Assembly: GCF_002897295.1 (NCBI RefSeq)
Contig: NZ_BEXF01000008.1
Span: 224,235-288,234 of the forward strand
Length of the DNA: 64,000 nucleotides
Origin: Brevibacillus reuszeri
GTDB lineage: Bacteria > Bacillota > Bacilli > Brevibacillales > Brevibacillaceae
Direction: 5' to 3'
In this document: one piece after another, positions 31,051 through 39,937 of the stretch
Position numbering within the stretch: position 1 is the stretch's first letter
Layout of the letters: every line of letters begins with the position of its first letter
Translations under genes and position numbers: made by a program
The notes under the pieces: model-generated
What the model was told of the DNA's origin: nothing
The model's input: only the letters and a program-made list of their open reading frames with translations
The model's database searches: none

Positions 31051-32356
31051 GGAAAAAGAAATAACTACGCTCATTCAATCTTTCCCGTCGCTGCGGATGG
31101 AGGAGGACAAGCAGCGGGAAATAGCGGGGCATATTCGTCAGGAAAAGGAGCTGCTCACACGGATAAATAGGCGTAAATGGTTTCGCAACGTGATTGGAGG
31201 AATGGCTGCTTCTATGGCCATTTTGTTGATCGCCTACCAGGTGGTCATCTCACCACAAACACCATCCGTACAGAGCGCTCAAACGAGTAATGCGCCAGAG
31301 AGTCCGAACACAACTGCCGCGGGAACGAATGAAAAAAATGATAAGGTTACAACGATCGATCCGCAAATTCAAGCGTATGTGGAAGTAGCTTTAAACAAGA
31401 CCAATGAAGCCTTTAGCCCTGAAAGGATGGCGGTAATTGTAACAGATCCACATACCGGTGAAATTTTGGCTATGGCGAATCGTACGTCAAAAGAGTTAGC
31501 CAAAGAACAAGCTTATGCTATTCAAGCGTTACCTGATCCAGTAACTACGTTTCCAATCGTGACTCTGGCGGCGGCGATACAGGAGGGGAAGTTTGATTCA
31601 AGGGAAATCTTTGATTCAGGCACGTATGAGGTTTCACCAGGTAGTTTGATAAAAGACCACAATAATGGCATTGGCTGGGGGAAAATTACATACTTGGAGG
31701 GAATGCTTCGATCCTCTAACGTAGCATACGCCAAGCTTGGCAATGAACAATTAAAAAAGGATTTGCTCCAGGAATATTTGAATCGGTTTGGTTTTGGGAA
31801 CAAGACAGGGATCGAGCTTGAGGATGAAGATGCGGGAACGATTCCACCTATGGAGAATCCGTATGATGTGGCCGCAGCTGCATTAGGACAGGGTGCTTCT
31901 GCAACTGCTATGCAGCAGGTAGCGGCGATGGGGGCAATTGCCAATGGCGGTGAGTTGATGAAGCCGCATTTGTATAAGCAGGCGGATACAGATACCAGAA
32001 ATCATTATATTGTCCGTCAAGTCATATCGGAAGAAACAGCCAGAAAGGTTCAGGAGATTTTGGAATCAAGTGTGACCATGGCGGTCGGATCAAATAAAAC
32101 GTTTAAAATGGACGAATACTCCGTTGCAGGAAAGTCAGGTGTAGCACCGAAATACGATGCGCAAGGAAATGTCATTGAAGGTAAATATATCGCTACCTTT
32201 ATCGGGTTTGCTCCCAGTGATAATCCTAAGCTGCTGATCTATGTATCCATTGATGAGCCAAAAACGGATCTTTGGTTTGCATTATGGTGGAAGTCAATTG
32301 TTTCACCGTTATTTAAAGAGGTCATGGAAAACAGTTTACGCTCGCTTCAACAATAG
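31034..32356 (+). CDS. Membrane protein with degenerate penicillin-binding transpeptidase domain (candidate anti-sigma sensor)
   Basis: 440 residues: about 50 cytoplasmic residues without a zinc anti-sigma motif, one membrane span (about 51-70), a Ser/Thr/Asn-rich linker and an extracellular transpeptidase-like domain (110-435). The domain has typical landmarks (AVIVTDPHTGEILAMANR, SSNVAYAKLG at 227-236, FGFGNKTGIELEDE, AALGQGASATAMQQVAAMGA, GKSG at 366-369). But where active PBPs have GSTFK, it reads VTTFP (T171-x-x-P174), so catalytic Ser and Lys are both gone. Overlap with the sigma gene and the short cytoplasmic tail suggest that it restrains the sigma factor and senses beta-lactams or muropeptides. 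The anti-sigma role is inferred. Confidence 0.8.
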   Translation: MMSSSEEKEITTLIQSFPSLRMEEDKQREIAGHIRQEKELLTRINRRKWFRNVIGGMAASMAILLIAYQVVISPQTPSVQSAQTSNAPESPNTTAAGTNEKNDKVTTIDPQIQAYVEVALNKTNEAFSPERMAVIVTDPHTGEILAMANRTSKELAKEQAYAIQALPDPVTTFPIVTLAAAIQEGKFDSREIFDSGTYEVSPGSLIKDHNNGIGWGKITYLEGMLRSSNVAYAKLGNEQLKKDLLQEYLNRFGFGNKTGIELEDEDAGTIPPMENPYDVAAAALGQGASATAMQQVAAMGAIANGGELMKPHLYKQADTDTRNHYIVRQVISEETARKVQEILESSVTMAVGSNKTFKMDEYSVAGKSGVAPKYDAQGNVIEGKYIATFIGFAPSDNPKLLIYVSIDEPKTDLWFALWWKSIVSPLFKEVMENSLRSLQQ

Positions 32357-32409
32357 TGAACTTGTCTGCTGTGATAAAAGCTGCGTTCATATTCCAGTAG
32401 GATGTCCAA

Positions 32410-32435
32410 GCTGTCGAGTAACGTAACTCGACAGC
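32410..32435. terminator. Perfect hairpin between convergent sigma operons
   Basis: Ten-base arms GCTGTCGAGT / ACTCGACAGC with a six-base loop lie between two convergent genes. No T run follows on either strand, so it is a weak terminator or some other structural element. Confidence 0.5.
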
Positions 32436-32470
32436 CAATCCCATAATCGAATCCACTTCGATTAAAAACT

Positions 32471-33142
32471 TTACTTGTTTTTCTTCTCCAAATACTCTTT
32501 ATACTTAGCTTCTTGATCGTCCGTTGCCTTCGGAATACTCATACCTTTTTCCCAAATAATAATCCTGTCGCTTTTACCGGTTCCTTCGTAATAAATACCG
32601 GTTGTAACGTTACTCGTGTTTGCATGCTTCACAGGTGACCATCTTTCTGGCAACGAGACTAAGCTTCCATTTTCATCTGAAGTGAGTCTGCGGTTCTCAT
32701 AAATCCGGTTTATTTCGGTGTCTCCATTATTGTACGAGGTTACGGTGCTTACATAGTTTTGCACCTTAGCAGAAATGCTGTAATGAATGGTGCCGTCGCT
32801 CATTTGATATACATCACTGATCGTCACATTACTGCTTGGAACCGGAAAGTCTCTACTGCCAAAAAGGAAATAAGCACCGAGTAAAATGATGACAGAAAGA
32901 AACACGCTGTATATGGCAATCATCCATTGGCGGCGTTTTATCTTTTTCAGAAAGTTAATTTGCTTGTGGGGGACTGCTTTGATTTCTTTCGTCGCCTTTG
33001 TCATCGTGTCCAGTATTATCCTGCAATCATCACAAGTAGAAAGATGCTCTTTTATCGCCTGGTTCGTTATGTCGCTTGTCAGGCCTTCGATATAGTTGGG
33101 GAGTAAATCTTGTACGATTTTGCAATTTAATCGCTGCTCCAT
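32471..33142 (-). CDS. Zinc-finger anti-sigma factor (membrane, zf-HC2)
   Basis: The 223-residue protein has the zinc anti-sigma motif at the N-terminus: NCKIVQDLLPNYIEGLTSD and HLSTCDDCR (Cys7, then His-x3-Cys-x2-Cys). One membrane span follows (residues 73-95, WMIAIYSVFLSVIILLGAYF) and an extracellular domain of about 125 residues. It overlaps the sigma gene by 16 bases on the same strand. It should hold that sigma factor at the membrane until proteolysis or ligand releases it. Confidence 0.9.
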   Translation of the reverse strand: MEQRLNCKIVQDLLPNYIEGLTSDITNQAIKEHLSTCDDCRIILDTMTKATKEIKAVPHKQINFLKKIKRRQWMIAIYSVFLSVIILLGAYFLFGSRDFPVPSSNVTISDVYQMSDGTIHYSISAKVQNYVSTVTSYNNGDTEINRIYENRRLTSDENGSLVSLPERWSPVKHANTSNVTTGIYYEGTGKSDRIIIWEKGMSIPKATDDQEAKYKEYLEKKNK

Positions 33143-33627
33143 TCTGATCTTCCTTTCATCATTTTTTGTTTGCCGCGATAAAAGGTAACGCGTGCCCAGG
33201 TCTCACTTTGACCCAATATGTCGCCGATTTCGTTAAAGCTCAAATCACCAGAGAGACGTAGATACATCACTTCTTTTGTCTTCTCGTCTAATCGATGCAG
33301 CATTCGAAATAGAGCAAGCTTTTCTTCATTTTGCAAAACATCGGACTCCAGATTTCTTCCGGAGCGTATCGAAATATTGAGCTCATCTATGGAGACGGAT
33401 TGCGTTTTGTTTTTCTTGTTGATTTCTCTGTACCATGCGTGTTTGGCGATCTGGCATAGCCACACAGAAATCTTACAGTCGCCCCGGAAATGATGAATAG
33501 TTTTCATGGCCTGGTAGAATGTTTCCTGTGTAAGCTCTTCAGATAAGTCTGCATTTTGCGATATGCTGAATAAATATTTATAAACAGTTTGAGCATACTC
33601 TTCATACAAATGCTCAATATTCTCCAT
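33127..33627 (-). CDS. ECF sigma factor, SigM/SigW-like
   Basis: From the ATG at 33627 (GGGAGGTG upstream) the 166-residue sigma factor has region 2 (LYEEYAQTVYKYLFSISQNA, DLSEELTQETFYQAMKTI, KISVWLCQIAKHAWYREI) and region 4 (EKTKEVMYLRLSGDLSFNEI, GDILGQSETWARVTFYRGK). It is transcribed with its zinc anti-sigma factor from an ECF-type promoter, implying self-activation under envelope stress. An in-frame upstream start would read through the promoter and is rejected. Confidence 0.93.
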   Translation of the reverse strand: MENIEHLYEEYAQTVYKYLFSISQNADLSEELTQETFYQAMKTIHHFRGDCKISVWLCQIAKHAWYREINKKNKTQSVSIDELNISIRSGRNLESDVLQNEEKLALFRMLHRLDEKTKEVMYLRLSGDLSFNEIGDILGQSETWARVTFYRGKQKMMKGRSEWSSD

Positions 33628-33650
33628 TTTTACACCTCCCACAACATAAG

Positions 33651-33675
33651 TACGGGAAAACGTGATTTCGTTACA
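33651..33675 (-). promoter_or_regulatory. ECF-type promoter of the sigma/anti-sigma operon
   Basis: On the minus strand TGTAAC (33675-33670) and CGTA (33654-33651) are separated by 15 bases, and a second TGTAAC lies ten bases further upstream. The layout matches the promoter of the other sigma operon at 30460-30484. Confidence 0.7.
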
Positions 33676-33867
33676 GAGGGTTACAGATTTTTTATAGCAA
33701 GGGGAATAAAAAACAACGTCCAAGTCAAAACTATCTTCATTATGGTAAATTTATCAAACCTTTGCACGGAGAATTAAATGGGCATGGGCGTATGAGCATC
33801 CTTTTGCTGGTGCAGTTGACACTGAACAAGTAATTCACTATACTGTCTGTAATCTTATATGCATATA

Positions 33868-34118
33868 CGTTGAAAGAGCCCAGTAGCAGCTTGGTCCCTG
33901 TTCTAGAAAGCCGGGGGTTGATGGAACCTTGGTACACACTAAGCGAGCGAATTACACTCTGGAGTATCTCGGGTAATGCCGAGCGGCTTGGCGAACGATA
34001 ACTCGCCGTGAGTGGCAACAATGGCATGTGGCATGCACGTCCATTGGTGCAATCTGGGTGGTAACACGGTTATTCAATCGTCCCTATGTCTACAATTAGA
34101 CAAGGGGCGATTTTTTGT
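33868..34118 (+). promoter_or_regulatory. Tyrosine T-box leader of tyrS
   Basis: The leader ends in a T-box motif CTGGGTGGTAACACGG (34054-34069), close to the AGGGTGGTACCGCG-type consensus, which pairs with the uncharged tRNA acceptor end. A terminator follows (34076-34118: AATCGTCCC...GGGGCGATT, then TTTTTT). Upstream, the stem I landmarks AGTAG (33879 region), AGAAAGCCGGGGGTTGATGG and two UAC tyrosine triplets (33933-33935 and 33953-33955) are visible; I cannot decide which is the specifier. Low charged tRNA-Tyr should permit read-through into tyrS. Confidence 0.9.
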
Positions 34119-34169
34119 TTTTAACGGCTAATACAAGCGAAAAGAATTGGATGAATCTAAGGGAGTGGC

Positions 34170-35435
34170 ATGACTGTGAACATTATCGATGAGCTGCAAT
34201 GGCGTGACGCCATCAATCAACAAACCGATGCGGAAGGCCTCCGGGAGCTAACCGAACAAAAATCGATCTCGCTCTACTGTGGTGTAGACCCGACCGGTGA
34301 CAGTATGCATATTGGTCACTTGATCCCGTTCATGGTACTGAAACGCTTCCAGCTTGCTGGACATCGTCCGGTTATCTTGATTGGCGGGGCAACAGGTACG
34401 ATTGGGGACCCAAGCGGTCGTCAAACAGAGCGTTCGCTGCAAACATTGGAGCAAGTACAGGAAAACGTGGATGCCTTGACAGCACAAATGAAAAAGCTGT
34501 TCGTAACGGATGGGGATAACCAAATTCGTTTGGTCAACAATTACGATTGGACACATAAAATCAACGTTATCGAATTTTTACGCGATTACGGGAAAAACTT
34601 TAGCATCAATACCATGCTGGCAAAGGATATCGTATCGAGCCGTCTCGAAACGGGTATTTCCTTTACAGAGTTCTCGTACCAAATCCTGCAGTCGCTTGAC
34701 TACCTGCATCTGTACAAAAATGAAGACGTACAATTGCAAATCGGCGGTTCGGACCAATGGGGGAATATTACGAGCGGTCTTGACCTGATTCGTAAAAAAG
34801 AAGGGCCAGAATCAAAAGCATTCGGTCTCACGATCCCGCTCATGCTCAAATCCGACGGCACGAAATTCGGGAAAACCGCGGGTGGCGCAATCTGGCTCGA
34901 TCCGAATAAAACAACGCCATTCGAATTCTACCAATTCTGGGCGAACACAGATGACCGCGATGTTGTGAAATACTTGAAATACTTTACGTTCCTCTCCAAA
35001 GAGCAAATTGATGAGCTGGCTGAAAAGGTACAGACAGAGCCGCATAAGCGTGAAGCACAAAAAATGCTGGCTGAGGAAATGACGAGATTCGTTCACGGGC
35101 AAGAATTGCTCGATCAAGCGAAGCGCATTACCGCGGCATTGTTCAGCGGAGATATTAAATCGCTGACTGCTGATGAGATCGAGCAAGGCTTCAAAGAAAT
35201 GCCGACCTACGAAGCGACGAAGGAATCGAAAAACATCGTTGACTGGCTCGTGGAATTAGGAATTGAGCCATCCAAGCGTCAGGCGCGTGAGGATATTACC
35301 AAAGGCGCGATTTCCATGAATGGTGAGCGCGTTAGCGACCTTGAGCTGGAAGTATCAGCTGACCTCGCGATTGGCGGCCGCTTTATCATCATCCGCAAAG
35401 GCAAGAAAAATTACAGCTTGGTGAAAATGTCCTAG
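34170..35435 (+). CDS. tyrS: Tyrosyl-tRNA synthetase
   Basis: The 421-residue class I synthetase charges tRNA-Tyr. It has the Tyr-binding LYCGVDPTGDSMHIGHLIP with HIGH signature, GGATGTIGDPSGR, YQILQSLDYLHLY with SGSDQWGNI-type GGSDQWGNI, the KMSKS equivalent KFGKT (in GTKFGKTAGG), and a C-terminal S4 RNA-binding domain (SKRQAREDITKGAISMNGER). GGGAGTGG precedes the ATG. Expression is controlled by the T-box leader directly upstream. Confidence 0.98.
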   Translation: MTVNIIDELQWRDAINQQTDAEGLRELTEQKSISLYCGVDPTGDSMHIGHLIPFMVLKRFQLAGHRPVILIGGATGTIGDPSGRQTERSLQTLEQVQENVDALTAQMKKLFVTDGDNQIRLVNNYDWTHKINVIEFLRDYGKNFSINTMLAKDIVSSRLETGISFTEFSYQILQSLDYLHLYKNEDVQLQIGGSDQWGNITSGLDLIRKKEGPESKAFGLTIPLMLKSDGTKFGKTAGGAIWLDPNKTTPFEFYQFWANTDDRDVVKYLKYFTFLSKEQIDELAEKVQTEPHKREAQKMLAEEMTRFVHGQELLDQAKRITAALFSGDIKSLTADEIEQGFKEMPTYEATKESKNIVDWLVELGIEPSKRQAREDITKGAISMNGERVSDLELEVSADLAIGGRFIIIRKGKKNYSLVKMS

Positions 35436-35450
35436 CATACAAAGGCAACG

Positions 35451-35491
35451 AGAAGCTTCCCGCGAATAAATAAGGGAGGCTTCTTATTTTT
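35451..35491 (+). terminator. Terminator of tyrS
   Basis: Stem AGAAGCTTCCC / GGGAGGCTTCTT with an 11-12 base loop, followed by ATTTTTT. Confidence 0.85.
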
Positions 35492-35518
35492 TGCAGTCGA
35501 ATGGAAAGAGGGAGAACG

Positions 35519-36283
35519 ATGATAGAAGAGCTGTCCCAGTATTATACGGAATGTGAAATGGAAGTCGTATCTGTGGAAAACGTATCGCTACCTGTCAAAA
35601 AGGAAGGGATGCACAGCATTTTAGTCCTGCCTAGCGATAATTTGGCAGAAATGCTGGAGGAGGCCTCGGACGAAGCGGGATCTCTATCTGCCTATGTTCA
35701 TCAACAGCTGGCAGAGGTTCATGAGCTGAGTGTAGAGGAAGTAATGCGGCAAATCGTAGCGTCACAGCTAGAGTATACAGAAATCCCATCCGAACACAGA
35801 AATTTGGAAGGGAAGGACTTTGAAGGTATTTACCAGGCATATTCACTTCTGTGGGAAGAAAGTGAGCTTCTCAATGAGCAGCTTTGTGAAGGTGAGCATG
35901 AGCCCTTTCTATTAAATGCGAGCTGGGTGCAAGAACATCTGGAAGATGCTGACGATCTGCTTGTCCTGAGTTTACCTCTACAAGCTGGATACGAAGCACC
36001 ACTGTGGGTTCCGATGGGGGGCTTCAATGAATGTCCATTACCAGTATACCAGTCGGTAATGATCAAGCACTTTCAGGAGAAGTATGAGATCACGATTCTC
36101 GCTGTAACAGATGATACGTGGATTGTCCAAGCAGGAAGACGGCCTGCGACAGAAGAAGAGGCATTACAGCTGGCGAAGGAGCACTTCATTTTTTGTCAGT
36201 ACGTATTGGAAGGATATTCTTCGTTGGGGCACTATGCGGATTATTTAATGAAGCATGACACGTGGTATTTATGGTGGGATTAA
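35519..36283 (+). CDS. DUF4253 family protein
   Basis: 254 residues from the ATG at 35519, preceded by AGAGGGAGA. The C-terminal half has the DUF4253 pattern: VPMGGFNECPLPVYQSVMIK, YEITILAVTDDTWIVQAGRR and the ending LMKHDTWYLWWD. The N-terminal half is acidic and less conserved. The family is cytoplasmic with unknown activity, and related proteins occur among toxin-immunity gene sets. Its gene is close to the serine hydrolase gene that follows. Confidence 0.85.
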   Translation: MIEELSQYYTECEMEVVSVENVSLPVKKEGMHSILVLPSDNLAEMLEEASDEAGSLSAYVHQQLAEVHELSVEEVMRQIVASQLEYTEIPSEHRNLEGKDFEGIYQAYSLLWEESELLNEQLCEGEHEPFLLNASWVQEHLEDADDLLVLSLPLQAGYEAPLWVPMGGFNECPLPVYQSVMIKHFQEKYEITILAVTDDTWIVQAGRRPATEEEALQLAKEHFIFCQYVLEGYSSLGHYADYLMKHDTWYLWWD

Positions 36284-36306
36284 GAAGTACCCTATTGTGG
36301 GGGGAG

Positions 36307-37407
36307 ATGAGATTGAGCAAAGAAAATGTAAGATTGGAAATTGAAGCAAAGCTGAAAGAAAAAGTGGCTTGTGATGGAAGCCTGCATAACGCTTATTTGT
36401 TAATCCATTCGGAGAAGCTGGATATCCATTGGCGAATGGCTGCGGGAAGTACAGATGGGGTTCCAGCCAATCCGATGCAGCCCTATCATACGGCCAGTGT
36501 AGGCAAGACCTTTACTGCTGTCATCCTGTCACGACTGGTCGAAGAGGGGCAGGCAAGCTTTGAAGATCCTATCGCCAAATATTTGCCCGCCGAGCTGCTA
36601 AAAGATCTCCACCTTTTCAAAGGAAGAGACTACGCACCCGATATACAGCTCAGGCATTTGGTCAGCAATACATCCGGCATAGCCGATTATTTCGAAGATA
36701 AGCCAGAGCAGGGGAAAGCCATGCTGGATGAGATACTGGAAAATCACGACCGTTTTTGGACGCCGCAGGAAACGATAGACTGGTCCAAGAAGCACCTGAA
36801 GCCTCGATTTGCACCCGGAAAAAAGGTTCACTATTCAGATACAGGGTATAATCTTCTGGGGCTCATTATTGAACGAATAACATCCAAGCCCTATCATCAA
36901 GTGCTCCACGACTATATTTTTACCCCATTGAAAATGAATCACTCTTACTTATCCCAGTACTCGAAGCCAGCCATGAAAAGTGAGTATCCGGTAGCTTATC
37001 TATATATAGATAAGCTGAAAATTAACGTGGAGGACTATCGCAGCTTCAGCAGCTTTTACTCTGGCGGGCAAACGGTAAGCACATTAGAAGATCAGCTGCG
37101 CTTCATGAAAGCACTGACTGGCAATCAGATCCTTCAAAAAGAGACTCTCGATACGATGCACCAATGGAACAAAATGTGGATGGGGATGGACTATGGGTAC
37201 GGATTGATGCGGATTCGTTTTCTCCCTTATACCAAAAAGTATATTGGGTGGGGGCATCTCGGTGCGAGCGGCAGCTTCATGCTTTACTTGCCGAATTTGG
37301 ATGTCCATGTGATAGGCAGCTTCAATCAGACTACCTATCGTTCAAAAGGTATGAACTATCTCTTTTTTAACGTTTTGCGCAAGGTAGCAAAGTGCGCACA
37401 AGCGTAA
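36307..37407 (+). CDS. Serine hydrolase (beta-lactamase/PBP4*-like)
   Basis: About 366 residues. The ATG at 36307 and the TTG at 36313 are both possible; the GGGGGGAG site is better spaced for the TTG. Active-site tetrad S-x-x-K is SVGK in YHTASVGKTF. The YxN motif appears as YSD (VHYSDTGYN), a change of the usual Asn, and HxG is GHLGASG. There is no signal peptide, suggesting a cytoplasmic esterase or peptidase. It precedes an SDR and an acyl-CoA synthetase by 70 bases, possibly as one operon. Confidence 0.82.
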   Translation: MRLSKENVRLEIEAKLKEKVACDGSLHNAYLLIHSEKLDIHWRMAAGSTDGVPANPMQPYHTASVGKTFTAVILSRLVEEGQASFEDPIAKYLPAELLKDLHLFKGRDYAPDIQLRHLVSNTSGIADYFEDKPEQGKAMLDEILENHDRFWTPQETIDWSKKHLKPRFAPGKKVHYSDTGYNLLGLIIERITSKPYHQVLHDYIFTPLKMNHSYLSQYSKPAMKSEYPVAYLYIDKLKINVEDYRSFSSFYSGGQTVSTLEDQLRFMKALTGNQILQKETLDTMHQWNKMWMGMDYGYGLMRIRFLPYTKKYIGWGHLGASGSFMLYLPNLDVHVIGSFNQTTYRSKGMNYLFFNVLRKVAKCAQA

Positions 37408-37477
37408 GCCTTCGCGATCGCGCTATCGAGAAATAAGGCTCTTGTTTGATGACAAACAACGATAAAGGATTAGATGA

Positions 37478-38323
37478 ATGTATAACTATACGCTGTTGGA
37501 AAGCCTGCTGTTTGTTCCTACGCGCTTGGACAAAGAAAAGCTGGCAAAGTCCGTGTATGGCAAAACGATTGTGATCACTGGCGCAAGCTCAGGAATAGGC
37601 GAGCAGGTAGCCAAGCTTCTGGCTGATTTCCATGTACACCTGGTCCTTGTGGCGAGAAGAGAGGAAAAGCTGCAAGAGATGAAAAGGGAGCTTGAGACGA
37701 GGGCTGCCAAAGTCAGTATCTTTCGGGCAGACTTAAGAGATTCGTCTGAGATGGATGGGTTTCTAGCATTTCTGCTGCAACAGCCTGACGGGATTGATAT
37801 CGTGGTCAGTAACGCTGGCATTTCAATCAGGCGTTCTATTATGGATTCCCTGGATCGATATCACGATTTTACACGAACCATGGCTATCAATTATTTTGCC
37901 CCTGTCAAATTGCTATTGGCGATCATTCCGCAGCTGAAGCAAAAGAAAGGACATATCATCAACGTCTCTACGGTCAACACTTCTTTGGTTCCGATCCCGT
38001 TTTGGGTTGCGTATCAGGCATCCAAGTCCGCTTTTGATACATGGTTCCGATCAGCTGCACCTGAATTAAATGCGATGGAGATTACGACGACGTCCATCTA
38101 TCTTCCCCTCGTGAAAACGCCAATGATTTTGCCTACAGAAGCTTACAAAAACATGCCTGCCATGAGCGCAGAGCACGTAGCTGTGATGATCGCCAAATCG
38201 ATGTACACCAAACAGAAAAAGATGAGGCCGTGGTGGCTGATTTTTGGACAGCTAGCCTCTGTATTAGGCAGGGGAGTATGGGAATGGGTCATGGCAGGAA
38301 GGCTACGAAACAGGAGGAAGTGA
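37478..38323 (+). CDS. Short-chain dehydrogenase/reductase
   Basis: The 281-residue SDR has a Rossmann motif TGASSGIGEQVAKLLAD, the NAG motif (VVSNAGISIRRS), catalytic Ser (INVSTVNTS) and Tyr-x-x-x-Lys (AYQASKSAF). The C-terminal extension with MRPWWLIFGQLASVLGRG-like hydrophobic residues resembles membrane-associated SDRs acting on lipids. Only three bases separate it from the acyl-CoA synthetase gene, so the two should be coupled in lipid or polyketide-like metabolism. Confidence 0.92.
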   Translation: MYNYTLLESLLFVPTRLDKEKLAKSVYGKTIVITGASSGIGEQVAKLLADFHVHLVLVARREEKLQEMKRELETRAAKVSIFRADLRDSSEMDGFLAFLLQQPDGIDIVVSNAGISIRRSIMDSLDRYHDFTRTMAINYFAPVKLLLAIIPQLKQKKGHIINVSTVNTSLVPIPFWVAYQASKSAFDTWFRSAAPELNAMEITTTSIYLPLVKTPMILPTEAYKNMPAMSAEHVAVMIAKSMYTKQKKMRPWWLIFGQLASVLGRGVWEWVMAGRLRNRRK

Positions 38324-38326
38324 ACG

Positions 38327-39892
38327 TTGCAAATTTTTTGTTTATTTCATGTTCTATACAAGCTGAAGCTGCTTTCTCCCATTGGATTGTTTAGGCTCCT
38401 CACTGCCATCTATCAGTATGGAATAAACGTGATGATGCTCCTAAAGGTCGCCGAAAGGATGCATGGCCATAAAATAGCTTTGGCAGATGATCTGGAGACC
38501 ATTACCTATCACGAGCTGTTATCCCAATCGGAGCAGCTCTCTGCTATGCTGAAACAAGCCTATGGACTTGCAAGCGGCAAGAGAGTAGGTATTTTGTGCA
38601 AAAACCATGCTTCTTTGATAAAAACCATTTTTGCAGCCTCATACACGGGTGCAGACATTTTTTTACTGAATACCGAAATGAGCGGGAAGCAGCTCAAGCA
38701 GATTGCGGAAGCTCATGATTTCGACCTGCTTGTGCATGATGTGGAGCTGACTGTACTGACCCGGCAAGCATCGTATGAGAAAGCTACGCTTCTGAGCTAT
38801 CATGATCAGCTGCCCGCCGTCAATCGAATGGATGCTACGTTCATTCCAGAACCGCGTACAAGAACGTATGCAAGCCAGATTAACCTCCTGACAGGCGGAA
38901 CAACAGGAAGAGCAAAGAAAGTCGCACATAAGCCGTCCTTATTCAATTATTTGCCTCCGTTTTTAGCTTTGCTTAACAGGCTCCAGCTGCAGCGATATCA
39001 GACTGCCTATCTTGCAACGCCCATTTATCACGGATATGGGATCGCCTTTTTGCTTTTGTTCATTGCATTAGGGAAGAAAATTGTGATCACATCCGGGTTT
39101 GACGCGAAAAAGGCATGTGACCTCATCAAAAAGCATAGGGTTGAGGTCATAACAGTCGTACCACTGATGATACATAAGATGCTGAATCACGATGCCGATA
39201 GCTTGCAATCACTGGCTTGTATCGCATCAGGGGGTGCCGAGCTCAATCCAAAGCTGGTAGCGCATGTGCGTAGCAAATTAGGAGCTGTATTATACAATCT
39301 GTATGGTACTTCGGAAGCTGGTCTGAATATTATAGCTACCCCAGAGGATTTACACTACACTGCAAAAACGCTGGGAAGAAAAATAAAGGGCACCCATTTA
39401 CATGTGCTCAATGATCAAAAGAACAGGTGCAGTGTCGGTGAGATTGGCGAGTTTTGCGTGAAAAATAAATGGTCCATGCGCAATCAAAGTCGGTCGTGGA
39501 TCGAGACTGGAGACTTAGGGTACCGAGACAAGCAAGGCTATTATTTTTTATGTGGTAGAGTCGATGACATGGTTGTTTCTGCGGGTGAAAATGTGTATCC
39601 GATTGAGCTGGAGCAAGTCTTGATCCAGCACCCGTTTGTAGAAGACGTAGCCGTTTTCGGGGTTCCTGATGAAATGTTTGGACAAAGGCTGAAAGCAGTC
39701 GTCCAGCTTATTCATCATGCTGCGTTAACAGAAGCGGAGTTGCGAGACTGGCTGCGCCCTCAGGTTGCCCGCTATCAAATGCCTAAAGAGATTGTGTTTG
39801 TTGATCAGATTTCGTATACCCATTTAGGAAAGCGAGATAAGAAACAGCTTAGAAGCTTTCCTGCAAGTGAAAACCCATACACCCCCGTGTGA
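38327..39892 (+). CDS. Acyl-CoA synthetase/AMP-dependent ligase
   Basis: From the TTG at 38327, with CAGGAGGAAG upstream, 521 residues. ANL superfamily motifs are present: LLTGGTTGRAKKVAHKP (P-loop, A3), NLYGTSEAGLN (A5), IETGDLGYRDKQGYYFLCGR (A7-A8) and LGKRDKKQLR near the end, which contains the catalytic Lys region (A10). It activates a carboxylic acid as acyl-AMP and usually transfers it to CoA. The partner SDR immediately upstream could reduce or modify the same fatty substrate. Confidence 0.9.
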   Translation: MQIFCLFHVLYKLKLLSPIGLFRLLTAIYQYGINVMMLLKVAERMHGHKIALADDLETITYHELLSQSEQLSAMLKQAYGLASGKRVGILCKNHASLIKTIFAASYTGADIFLLNTEMSGKQLKQIAEAHDFDLLVHDVELTVLTRQASYEKATLLSYHDQLPAVNRMDATFIPEPRTRTYASQINLLTGGTTGRAKKVAHKPSLFNYLPPFLALLNRLQLQRYQTAYLATPIYHGYGIAFLLLFIALGKKIVITSGFDAKKACDLIKKHRVEVITVVPLMIHKMLNHDADSLQSLACIASGGAELNPKLVAHVRSKLGAVLYNLYGTSEAGLNIIATPEDLHYTAKTLGRKIKGTHLHVLNDQKNRCSVGEIGEFCVKNKWSMRNQSRSWIETGDLGYRDKQGYYFLCGRVDDMVVSAGENVYPIELEQVLIQHPFVEDVAVFGVPDEMFGQRLKAVVQLIHHAALTEAELRDWLRPQVARYQMPKEIVFVDQISYTHLGKRDKKQLRSFPASENPYTPV

Positions 39893-39925
39893 TGAAAGGG
39901 AGATGTATGGGTTTTGTTGTTTTTG
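39870..39925. terminator. Terminator behind the SDR/acyl-CoA synthetase operon
   Basis: AAAACCCATAC / GTATGGGTTTT stem overlapping the end of the synthetase gene, followed by a T-rich tail. It lies between convergent genes. Confidence 0.75.
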
Positions 39926-39937
39926 CAAGCCTTGAGT

